Assembly (NCBI GenBank): GCA_000226015.1
Contig: JH152687.1
Span: forward strand, 149,115-213,114
Length of the DNA stretch: 64,000 nt
Reading direction: 5' to 3'
Origin: Mnemiopsis leidyi
Taxonomy: Eukaryota > Ctenophora > Tentaculata > Lobata > Bolinopsidae
Shown: positions 1 to 11,175 of the stretch, one piece after another
How the letters are laid out: the number at the start of each line of letters is the position of its first letter
Position numbering within the stretch: position 1 is the first letter of the stretch
Made by a program: the position numbers and the translations under genes
Notes under the pieces: generated by a model
The model's input: only the letters and a program-made list of their open reading frames with translations
What the model was told of the DNA's origin: nothing
The model's database searches: none

Positions 1-503
1 GAAATTAGATAAAAGAAAATAGCAGTGTGACGGATAATTTCAATTTTTGATTCTTAATTCTTTGACAGATGTAAGATGTCTCATGCAACTTAAACTTACA
101 GTAATAATCGTATCATAAGGCTGATAAGTTTAGATCATGCGCCTGGAAAAATAAAATGCACATGTTGTGGACATAAAATAATCAAATACAATCTGAAATT
201 TACAAAATTTTTAAAACACAACGACAATATCAACGATTTAACCGCTAGAAAAAGTACACCGTGAAAGCTAAGAACAAAATTAGGAGGATTCTAAGTAGTC
301 TGATTTCCTGGACGCCCGCAGTCGCTGGAGACCGTTAGTGATACGTGGTGTCACGTGATCACATCGGCAGGTGTATTCAGGGTTGTATTTGTTGGGAATT
401 TCTACATTATACATTGTGATGGTGTGGTGAATTTAAAGGATAAATCAGAAATTTAGACTAAAAACTGATTGATGATTGAATTGAAGCACTGATGATTTAA
501 ATG

Positions 504-3500
504 TCAGTCAGTCGATTCATCAAGATTATCGAGATCGAAGCTCCGTGTATCCTCAGACTCTGTTCCCTCTGAGGTAGCATGTTCGTTAGTGCTGGACGGT
601 AGTTTCTTCCGACAGGAGTACCGCTTCTTGCCCATAGCCGCAGGATATCCGCCAAGAGCGTAGGCGGAAGGGGCTACCAACGTCTTGTTGGTATCCCGAC
701 GTTTAATGGAGCCGAGAGAGCCGTTGTCAGTGGGAGTCTGGAGCGAGTCCTCTAGATCATCTCTGTCCGGTACTGTGTAAGCTTCGTCCTCTACACTGAA
801 GGAGGTCCGGGATGTATCGTGGTTGTACACACTTGATAGGGCTGTGTCCCCTATTCCTAATTCTGAGGGGGAGGGTATCTTGAGTTAGCAGCACAATTTT
901 GATTTTAAAGTTCATTCTTGCTTCGTTTTTTGTCAAACATGATATTTTGGCAGTATACTGATACAAAAGCATGATGATCATGAAAATTCGTCACGACAAA
1001 TTGTAACGATACTCTTCCGAACCTATATCGTTGAGAGGATCAGATACCGTAGACAACAAGTCGCTAGAGGAGCAGTTACTAGCAGCCACGTCTTCATCTC
1101 CCTCCCCAGAAAGAGAAGGTTCGGGAATCTTGGGCAGCAGGTTTGTGGGAACATGGCCGTCCTTAACCCTGTTGTACAAAGACTCGTCACTCTCCTTCCG
1201 GAACGGAGTTGACATTCTCTGTTTCTTTAGGTCTGTCTCCCTGAGAAGGTAGCGTATCAGGTACAGGCCATTATTATCTTATTATCATTAGAGTATTAGA
1301 TTTTATAGAAGTGGCGAAGGTAATCTCTGTTAAAACTCTGAATCAAGATATTTGTACTCTATTTTTTTCGATCTCGAGATTCCCACATTTAAGCAGATAC
1401 AAACGAACTCTGACATGGTAAAGTTGCCGCCGTCCGGTTCGGAGAAGGCTCGTCTTGCTGGTCTCTCACCGTCGAACTCGTTCTGTTCGTCCCTGGGTCG
1501 TCTCATCTTGTCTATCAAGAGCATCATCTGTCTGGGTGGTGATTTGATATGTTCGCAGCTTATCTATGTTGATGGGTCATGTAATAACAGATCATTAAAT
1601 ATGATCTGATGTATAAAAGGAATCATATCTTGGTAAGAATCGAATCTTTGAAAAGAATCCTGGAAAGAATCCTAAAAATAGAAAGAATAAACTCACGACA
1701 CGCTTGTTTCCATGACAGCACACGAAAGTTTGGGAGCCCTGGCATCAGCGAGGGTAGCAGTAGAGCTCGACTCAGTAACACTGAACTCAGTCCCAATAGT
1801 AGTGGTAGACGTTTTACGTCGGTTATCGGTGTAGCCCACACTGATGCTGTCTCCCGTTTTGAAGGAGGCGAGTGAGTCCGTGTCGTCGGATGCTAGATCT
1901 CCACGGCGGAGTAGACGGAGCGTTTCTTTGGGAAGGTCCCATCTGAATCCTGTCATTCCTATAAGAGGGGAAAACAATTTCAGAATTAAGATCACCTATT
2001 AGATGGAGAGAAACAAGCTTATTAAGCTTTAAGTGTTGGAAATCGCAAACAACCTTAACGTTTATAGTCGATAACAAAATAAAATACTGTTAACGGCGCT
2101 GTTATAAGTACGAAGATCAAACAAACTCAGCCTTACTGTCTTACTTACCAACAACAAAGTAGGTCTGATGTTCTCCTCGGTTTTTGAGTGTAACTTTTCC
2201 CACCCTCTCTACAATCCGGAACAAACCCTCGTGCTTTCTCAACAGTTCTACTGTGTTTATACTTGTGTGTATTGTAAAGGGCTTTCCTGTGCCTGAACAA
2301 TCACAAATTTGTAGGTCAATAACATACTGTCGCGGAATTCGCGCGCTGTTTTATGGACGCGAATTGCTCGTCATTTGGAAATGTATCGTTATACCATTTC
2401 TTCTGGCAGAAAATCATTGATGCAATACAATGAAGAATTGAAGTTTTACTGTTGTGGTTAGTCAAAGTTATTCACAGTTAGTCACAGTCGGTCAATTGAA
2501 AGTTTGGCTATATTTTGTAATAAGATAAGTCTGGAATAACCCAGCCAGCTGGTTTACAATCTCTTACTTTCAAGACGTGAAGTAAAGTTGACAGTATCTC
2601 CAAAAAGGCAGTAACGCGGGTTGAGCTTCCCAATAACCCCTGCAGCTAGCGTTCCTGGGAGTTTGCTATTAGTAACTGCACAGTGCACTAGTGCACTACA
2701 GTTACTGCACTTTGACCGTTAAGGCATATAATCAGATAACTGTTGATTTAAGTGGATTGCTTTGGCTGATGTAAATAATGTTAGTTTAAAACGATCAAAT
2801 GCTAAGGAGAGGTAGAACATTTAACGTCAAGCGTAAATTAGATTCTAACGAAAGAGAGAACCAGATAGACTCAACCTCGATAAAAAGTATCACAGTTAAA
2901 CTAGCAGATCCTACCGGAATGGATGCCGATACGTATCTGTACACGAATGTCGGGATATCCCTCGATCTCTATACTGTTCACTCTGCTCAACACGAACAGT
3001 GCGAACTCGGCGATAAAGCCGGCGTGTAGATAGCTGGAGAACACGAAGTATCAATTTTAAGTTAAGTTTTACTGGGGATTTACTCACTTCTCAGAAGGGA
3101 GTGGGGTTCCCTCACTTCTTAAAAGGGGGCCGGGGGGGTGGCTCCATCCCTTACCGGGGCGGAGTTCCTTCACTTACGGTGGGCGTTCCCTCCTGCCTCT
3201 TGGCGAATTTCACTTTCGTGTCTAGCTCTTGTAAGTAGAATATTCTTTTATGTTTGCCATCAGAAATACTTATGGAGAATGATACCGCTTATGGGGATCA
3301 GTGATATATGCGCCACTGCTCTGATAAGACATTCATATTGATAGATGATACTCATTACTCATTGATAAATGACACTCATTGATCGCCATACTACTATAGT
3401 ACGGACTGCTATTAATGGGTGTAGCTGTCCTATCACAGTTTCACAGCCAGCCGAGTTATTACAGGTTTGCAGGGGCGACATTAGTGGATTGCAACACTTT

Positions 3501-6500
3501 GACTACTATTCATACTTCCAAGCAGTTATTGTCAAAGATTGAAGGCTTGATAGGCCATAAATACACACCCGGAGTCGGCTTGTACTCAACAACTCTTTAG
3601 TTGATTAACAAAATATTTTGCTTTACTCTTCTGATGCCTCGTGATATTACAACAGTATTCTGCGGTAATAGCAGCCGGTCTCTAGTCATTCATTACATGG
3701 CCAGCCTGTATACATATCAAACATTAGCAAATCCGTTTGATTGCCAGAACTCCAAAAAAGGTCAATCTGGTCACGCGACGTTTACACGTCAGAATAAAGG
3801 AAATTAATTGAACATGGTCGGCGGCAGAGGTTAGGGAACGACAGGGACCAGGGGGTAAGCGCTAGAGGTGTTTTACGTTAGAGGAAGTGGCTGAGTGACT
3901 AACCTTTGATCCTGGCGCACTGGCAGTCCAGACATGACCAGATAGGAGTCGTTAATTGTCTCTACTTTATAGAGCTTCTCTTGGAAACACTTAACTATCA
4001 GATCTAACTCTTCATACAACTGAAATTTACACGTTTAAATACCAAATCGTACTCTCTATGAAGCTGAAAATTAGGCTCTGCGAGAGATCGATGTTGAAAA
4101 TGACATATTTGTAACGTTATCGCATATAAAGGATCAATTGAAAGAAAGAAACCAATAAAACTTACGGAAAATGGTTTTAGTAAGGGTGGCGAATTAAAAC
4201 TCACCCCATTTAAGAATTCAACGATAAGTTTTGGATCATCACGGAATCTTTTAAGCTGGGATATCTTCGAGAAGTTGTAGATATCACTAAAGTAAAGGGA
4301 AACCTGTTCAAGTTTCTTGTTAGTTTAATGAGACAGTTCCGCCATAACTCTATTATTGAGGCTAATTAAATAGGATACAACCTTGAATAGGATTGAACAC
4401 CATACAACTATACAGATCATACACAGATACAGATTATGCACAGTGACAGATTTACACAGACACTTAAAGAGATCAGATTAACACCAGCTAAAAAGAAACA
4501 AAAAACAGAAAACAGACTAACAACAGGAAACAGACAACAGCACAGGAAACAGACAACAGACAACAGACAACAGACAACAGACAACAGACAACAGAGAACA
4601 GACATCAGAAAACAGAAAACATACATTCAACCACACTTACATCAGCTTGTTCGAAAGAAGGTTGTCTGCCCGCTTTGATACAATTAGCAATCTGGCGAGG
4701 AAGCATGTTTTGGAGAAGTCTCTCAAACTCGTTTCGTTCATTCTCCAACTTCTCCTCCATTTCTAAAGCACAGAAATATGATTTATTGAAAATATATAGG
4801 TAGCTCGCCTCGCTTTGGCAAATGCTGGAAAAAGTTGTAACAATGGACAATTCAAAATCTTTGGGGCAATGGGGCAAACCTTTTACTTTTTGATCGAGCC
4901 CATAGGAATATTCCTCCATCTGAGAAGCGATAAAATCACCGAAACTTTGTCCTGGCATAGCCCAGCCATCAAGAACATGAGCTATTTTGGCGAATGTAGG
5001 TCTTAGACTTGGTCGTTGGCTCCAGCATTCCTTAATGAGCTTGCAGAAGTCGTCATTGTCGTTACAGTCACACAGCTTTAACTGTGTAACAAAACTAGAT
5101 ATTAGCGTCAAAGTGAACATTATCAATTAAATTTTGTTACTGAAACCCGAAATCTTTCAATACCAACAATACAGGAAAATCGAAGTATGAGACGATCGTG
5201 CGGGTGACCCGTAAGTATAACAAGCTTAATTAAAGCTTAATGAAATTAAAAGTTAAAGTACCTGCGGTCTAAAAGGAGGTTCCGATCTCTCCTTGACCCG
5301 AGTAATAATCTCCGAAAAAGCCAGCTGTCCCTCCTCCCCCTTACAATGGTAGGGCAATGCTCCAGCCAGCACGTGATAGCTAATCATGCCGAAACTGTAC
5401 ACGTCACACAACATGAGGCCTCTCTGGGCGGTGTACTTGCTGCACAACAGCTCTGGAGCAGTCCACAACTTCTGAGCGAGGGCGTGGTCCTTGTCGGAGG
5501 TGTCCGGTACAACAACCTGCTTTACTCGGTGGGGGTAAAAGTCGCTGACTTTCACCGTCCATCTGCTGTCCACGAGACAGTTTGAAGTCTTTAGGTTAGC
5601 ATGCGGGATGTTCAGGGAGTCGTGCAGAAAACACATTCCTTTGCAGATGTCCATCAGGACGTGCAGTTTGAAGTCGAAGTTATCGAGAATGTTCATAGGG
5701 TTTTGTTGCATTACGTCCATGAGACTACCGTTGGAACAAAGTGGCTGGACCAGAAGAACGTTGCTTTTTCTTTCCAGGACTCCGATCAAGAAGTTCACGT
5801 TATCAGCTTTGCCACCGACCCGTTTCAAAATCTCTGAGGTCAGTTCGTAGTTGTTGGCTATGTTTAGGTTTACTTTGCTAATTTCCTTTATGAAAACCTC
5901 ACAGTTCTTGTACCGACTGGATTTGTTTTTCACGTTCAGATATCGCTTCGGAAATACTCCCCCATGACTAAGCTTCGGTGGCAGAACGTGGGTTTTGCTG
6001 ATCTCAAAATTCTTCTGATCAAGACACCACAGTTTCTGAGAGGAGGCGCACTTTCGTTTCTTATACATCTGAGTGGTGAAGACAGCTCCAGCTATAATTG
6101 TAAACAGTGCGAATATCAGCGGTAGGATAATGAGGAGGGAATTGGTTCCGGGCTCCTCTTCCTTGAATAGGGATTCAGGTACAACACCTCCCGCCCAGTT
6201 CACCTTCTTGGCTGTAACATAGATCGAAATTCAAATTCGGACAATCACAATGGCATGCATTCGGTTTCAGAAAATTTATTTGCATGTTTGAGGTTCAAAC
6301 TGAAATCAAATAAGTATAAAGTAAGTACGTATAAGTATAAGTATAACACTATAGCTTATTAATTTAAACTATGTCTATTTAAACCGTGTCTCATTCAACA
6401 CAAGCTTGTCACGGTTCACCTGTATTCAAGTATTCAGGACAGTAAATTCCGCTACACGTGTTTTCCCACTTCATGAACTCCACAAAACGGTCGCCATGGA

Positions 6501-9500
6501 AAAAGCGTACTCCACAGACCAAACTTCTCCAGATGGAGTCCCCGTACTCCAACTTGCCGGAGTAGAGGGTTAAGTCATGGCGGTTGTTCCGGATAAAGGT
6601 GGAGAAGTTTGCCTCTTTGTTCCCGCGGGAAATGTACTCCTGGAACAGGTATAAAGAATCTGCCATGAGAATGTCGAAACCACTGTAATCCAGTGTGGTG
6701 TTTAACTGGAAATCTTTTTCGAATCTGTCTCTGAAGAGTTTTAGCAATCTTCAAGTTCTTGTCTTAAAATATGAAAATGTACGTTCATCAGAATCAAAAT
6801 TCGCTATTAGTAACTTCCTTAACGGCCATACCGGTATAGACATCTGACCCAATTACCGGTTAAAATTTTCTCGGTAGGATTTTTCTCATTCGTAATTCCA
6901 CGAAAAATTCTCTGTTATAGAAAATTTCTGGCGGGAATTAATGGCCAGTTTTTTGTTCAGGGTAATCTAACCATTCCATACTCGATACTATAGCCCACTA
7001 TACCATTCTCATTATACGTTCACTAATCCTAGCATTCTCTATTCCTAACCGTTATATGCATGACGGGTCACACCTTGAGCCCGTGGTTATGTCGCTCAGC
7101 AGAAATAGAATCGCCATAATCTCTTGGGTTTTCCAATTACCAGTTTTCCAGTAAAAACGCTTTCCGTCATGGCCAAAATAGAAAGGTTCGACCGGTAAAG
7201 AAGTTACTGAAAATCAAAGATAATCCAAGCCAATGATTTAGGAATTCTAATAGTAATGGCGCCAGATTCCCGTCGTCCTACCCCAGTACACTATGCCCCA
7301 GGGATTTTGCCCCAATGACGTCGTGCCCCACAACCTCGGGCCCAGGTTGTGGGACACGACGTTGTAGGGCTCGACGTCTCTGGGGCATTATCCCTGGGGC
7401 TCAGTGTACCGGGGCAGGAGGTTTTTGGGGCCCGAGGTTGTGGGGCAGGACGACACTGGGGTATTATCCCTGGGGAAAAATAAACTGGGGCAGGGGGTCA
7501 GTGGGGCCCGATGTTCTGGAGCAGGACGACAGTCACCATACCGTCACTGACCAGGCGACAATTTATTTCGAACAGCAACTCTTTTTTTCTTAAAGTTTCG
7601 ATCAATTCAACACAAACCTGTCGACGTTGTTCCTCGCTATGTCGGTCCAATGTGTCAGAGCGACTATAACGTACTTCATAGCTTCAGGAAGAATGTCAGA
7701 ATCCTCCTTATAGTTCGGTATTTTGGGGAAGAAGTTGGAACAGTTCACACTTGACAGAGCAAAGCCCTGATCGTGTTTGTCTTCTATCATCTGTCCGTAC
7801 ATATCAAGGTATATCACTATCTTTCCCGGCTTAAGAAACCCTGATATGGATATCAGCCGTCAGGTAAAACTAATAACTATTTTCTCAATAACTTTTCTCT
7901 GAATAACTAGGTATCGTCTGAAAGTTTTAAAAACCTTCTATAAAATACAAGTTCCGAAGAAGCTGAAATTTAAAGTTTTAAACAGATTGCTTTATAACGG
8001 TTTTCAAAGTGTCCGGATTGATCTCTATACTACCTCGCTCTAACAACCTTACTCGAGATCATTACGATATGGGTTTATTAACGACTTGGGAAAATATGGC
8101 CCGGGAAAAATATTGCGAAATTGCCCAAAACCCACCACTTTCTCCCGGTTACAATAATCCCGAGTAAGGTAGTTTGTAGGTACTATTTAACAATAACACT
8201 TTAACTAACCATTTTGGTAAGCAGTAATTATGTAAAGCCGAAATTCGCATAAGTGTCCAATAAAGGTAAAAATGTTGGCTGTCTGTGACTGTTCAATCTG
8301 TGCTCTAAAGTCATCTCTAGTCATTTTGTGGGTATCCAGGTAGAGAAATTCCTCCTCGCTAGGTTTTGTTCGGGTTTCTGAAATGAAATGTAACAAAGCT
8401 ATAATATGATTTGTGACGGATCTTCAATGTAATACACAGATAACGTACAGTGTACACAGAAGCATGGTCACTGCATTTCCCTACTATCAAGGGTGTCATG
8501 TCTACATTGAGCCACATCTGAGTCAGTTTAATTTTAAAATATAATTATCTTCAAAGACCGACCTATTTTACCCTCTAGCACAGGGAAGTCAGTCTTATTG
8601 TTACCACGACGGCTATTCAACATCTTGACACTAGTGAAAAGATCGTCCCAAGTGTCGACATACCACGGGAGAGAGGACACGACGAAGTTTACACGATACC
8701 ACTTGAAGTGTTCAAGTAGGTTGAACAGAGCCTTGGTGGAGTTCCTGTACCGAGGGTTGATGGGAACCTGGGTACCGTTCTCTATGTAAAACAACGTGGA
8801 GAATGTAATAGTGGGCATCTTCAGGAACGTTGTCATTTCTAAAGCTGTTTTTGAGTGGGCAAGTCCGACGTAGTACGTGTGTTTCTGGTCCTGGTTTGTG
8901 ATTAGGTTGATCTCTTGAAGTTTAAAGTCGAAGTAGAATAGGCATACACCGGAGTTAAGATAATATTCCTAACGATCTAATTGCAAAGAATTGTCCAAAA
9001 CGTTTCGTCAGACGATTCAGTTTCCTTCAAGTTTAACGTAATTAAAATGAAATAAATATTATATACATTTTTACAGAATATTAGATTATATTTTACCAAC
9101 ATTTTGGAACAGTGGCTTGGTTATCTCCGAATTCGAAATCAGCTTATCATGGTCGTTCATGCTTTGAAAAAGAGTTATTTTCACAGAAATGTTAGAGTGC
9201 TTTTTCTCGATGCGATCTTTGGCGATTTCTGCTGTTCTGTGCACGCCCGCCTCAGGGTACACCTCTGCAGACAGAAAACAGTTGTGAGAAATTGCAGACA
9301 ACAAAGGGAATGATTAAAGAATGAACCGTTTAAATGAATAGATGAATTAAAATTACATACAAACGCACTGTGAAATTGAAAGGCATCAACTCTCGATGCT
9401 TCAGTGGTAAGGATACAAATTTAATGGGGGAGTCAAGTATAATCAAACTTATGATTTTTCTAATATAGCACTATCACAGAGGTTATGTAATACTGGTAGT

Positions 9501-10451
9501 AAACAGTACTTGAAGTTGAACTAATTTTTTTAAATTAGAGAAATTTAACGTCACCTGATTCTATGAGCAACACAAAATCAACAAGTTTAGTGAGGGACTT
9601 TATCCTGACCTGACTCTAAGAGCAACACAAAAACAACAAGATTACTGAGGGACTTTATCCTGAGCTGATTCTATGAGCAACACAAAAACAACAAGATTAC
9701 TGAGGGACTTTATCCTGACCTGACTCTAGGAGCAACACAAAAACAACAAGTTTACTGAGGGACTTTATCTTGACCTGGCTCTAGGAGCAACACAAAAACA
9801 ACAAGTTTACTGAGGGACTTTATCCTGACCTGACTCTAGGAGCAACACAAATACAACAAGTTTACTGAGGGACTTTATCCTGACCTGACTCTAAGAGCAA
9901 CACAAAAACAACACGTTTACTGACTTTATCTTGACCTGATTTCGGGAGCAAGACTCGGATGTAAGCTTTGTTATCATTCCCGACTTTAGACGTAGATCTT
10001 ACTGTGGAACTGTCAGAGAGAGCACCTGGAGATGCGATCTCCTTTAATGGAATTATTATAACAGGAAAATTTTATTGTATCGAATTGTATTTGTTTGCAA
10101 GTTCATTTTTTAATTACTTCTCTTGCGTACAGGTAACTATGTTAAAAGAATTGCAAAAATATCAAAATTTAAATTCAATCTAAAGCAAATGACATGTTAT
10201 CAGTTATGGTTTTTTGCAACCCTGTAATAGATTGAAATTGAACTTCTGAAGTAAAACACTCGTTAAGAATAAGTTGCATTACAAGTTAACACAATCCAAT
10301 AGCAGCACTGTGATACGATAAGTATAAATTGAATTTAAATAGCATTAAACAATACCGATAAAAATAGTTCTTATAGCGTTAAAACCTGAATAACTCTAAA
10401 GTAAAACTTACCAAGGACTGTAACAGAAAGTAAATACACCAACAAATCCAT
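504..10451 (-). CDS. Receptor (membrane) guanylyl cyclase, natriuretic-peptide-receptor type, with long C-terminal tail
   Basis: Makes cGMP from GTP at the plasma membrane in response to an extracellular ligand. Exons from intron borders and phases: 10412-10451 (signal peptide, [13 protein letters not shown]), 9936-10025 ([12 protein letters not shown], first strand of the ANF-receptor fold), 9097-9264, 8563-8968, 8210-8377, 7618-7829, 6420-6748 (ligand-binding domain), 5262-6211 (transmembrane helix, then kinase homology domain with HANLKTSN and SDFY in place of HRD and DFG, so a pseudokinase), 4880-5081, 4641-4762 (dimerisation coiled coil, [11 protein letters not shown]), 4205-4303 ([12 protein letters not shown]), 3904-4019 ([17 protein letters not shown]), 2915-3033, 2568-2654 ([18 protein letters not shown]), 2149-2292 (end of cyclase domain), then tail exons 1697-1958, 1405-1531, 1008-1236 and 504-862. 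Both metal-binding Asp, the Glu/Cys guanine-selecting pair and the Asn/Arg of the active site are present, so activity is likely. Odd points: Tyr-Asn-Phe replaces Val-Gly-Phe after the first Asp, and the Ser/Asp-rich tail is about 320 residues. The tail exon at 1008 uses a weak donor. Family is secure; the ligand is unknown. Confidence 0.9.
2308..2372 (-). repeat. Diverged, internally deleted copy of the ~90-bp SINE-like element
   Basis: It shares the conserved end (TGTAGGT..AATAAC.TACTG then TCGCGG) and the far end (ACGCGAATTGCTCGT) with the better copies at 22207, 39731, 42139 and 61739, with about 25 bp missing inside. It lies about 15 bp upstream (in transcript sense) of the acceptor of the last cyclase-domain exon of the guanylyl cyclase gene. 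Confidence 0.5.
2669..2708. repeat. Short palindrome in a guanylyl cyclase intron
   Basis: Near-symmetrical sequence centred on GTGCACTAGTGCAC, flanked by AGTAACTG on the left and CAGTTACT on the right, just upstream of the exon carrying [11 protein letters not shown]. It could form a hairpin in DNA or pre-mRNA. No function is implied. Confidence 0.5.
4503..4612. repeat. Simple repeat, mostly (ACAGACA)n
   Basis: Seven-base units of the type CAACAGA repeated about ten times, with degenerate edges, inside the guanylyl cyclase intron that follows the dimerisation-helix exon. The open frames across it on both strands are products of the repeat, not genes. Confidence 0.85.
7268..7535. repeat. GC-rich imperfect palindrome with a further direct copy of one arm
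   Basis: In the guanylyl cyclase intron between exons 7618-7829 and 6420-6748. A left arm of about 70 bp (about 7268-7340, rich in GCCCCAG) is followed by its imperfect inverted complement (about 7343-7415). A second, diverged direct copy of the right arm follows to about 7535. Composition differs sharply from the AT-rich surroundings. It could be a small foldback element. Confidence 0.65.
9553..9955. repeat. 55-bp minisatellite, about 7 copies, starting at a splice donor
   Basis: Unit core on the plus strand is AGCAACACAAAAACAACAAG followed by TTTACTGAGGGACTTTATCC and about 15 more bases. Read on the coding (minus) strand the array begins at the 5' splice site of the exon ending at 9936 (CAG then GTCAAG). 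Units re-create CAG followed by GTCAGG every 55 bp. Confidence 0.9.
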
Positions 10452-11175
10452 GTGCTACACGCATGATACGAAACACAAAAGATAATGAAATTCGAGAGCC
10501 GAAAAGCTGAATCTGATGTGTACCCCAAATTAACAGGTCGATACAATATATATCGTGTCAAGGACTTAGGTTTGGGGTGCAGGTCTCTAAATAAAACAAT
10601 ATCATGGCGAACCAGGGACATTTGAACATGTGATATCGAACACAGCCCTAGCAAGATCTCAATTAATTTGCACTCTGGGCCTGGTGTACATTTGAAGTTA
10701 GTGTGAAGTAAATTTCCATAGATCGGACAGAGTAAACATGACTGGAGTCGTTGCCAAGGTCACTAGTCAGGATTGCGGATATATGTTCAATTTTACAGCT
10801 TTGTTTGCGAGCAATGAGTTATATTACATATTGTCTAACCACATATAACGTAATCAAAATTCGGGAAATTATTCAACTCAATCATTTAAATACCCTTCCT
10901 CTCAAATTGATAACATAACATGTAAATGACCCTATTGAATTATTGATTTGATCGTGATGGGGTAGCCATCAAGTGGATACTGTCAAGTGAACATTGAGCG
11001 ATGAGCATGTAAATCGCAATATTATCAGTCTAGGGCTAAAAATCCCGAAGAAAACTTCAAATCAAAAATCCTAAATATCACATCAATCTGAGATTATGAT
11101 TCATTATGATTCATTAACTTATGGTAACTTTACATAAAGTTGTAATAACTGTAGTGAAAGTCACATCCTGGATAA
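10452..11175. other. Intergenic, no gene seen
   Basis: Lies between the first exon of the guanylyl cyclase gene and the stop codon of CHTF18, so it should hold the cyclase promoter and 5' UTR and the CHTF18 3' UTR. AT-rich; I see no protein motif, RNA gene or repeat that I can support. Confidence 0.5.

Noticed and set aside
4417-4678. Cys/Leu/Val-repeat and Gln/Thr-repeat frames on opposite strands
   Set aside because: Both are translations of the 7-bp simple repeat in a guanylyl cyclase intron.
9553-9955. Possible CRISPR-like array
   Set aside because: Units are contiguous tandem repeats without unique spacers, inside an intron of an animal gene. The same applies to the arrays at 23378, 28362 and 53681.
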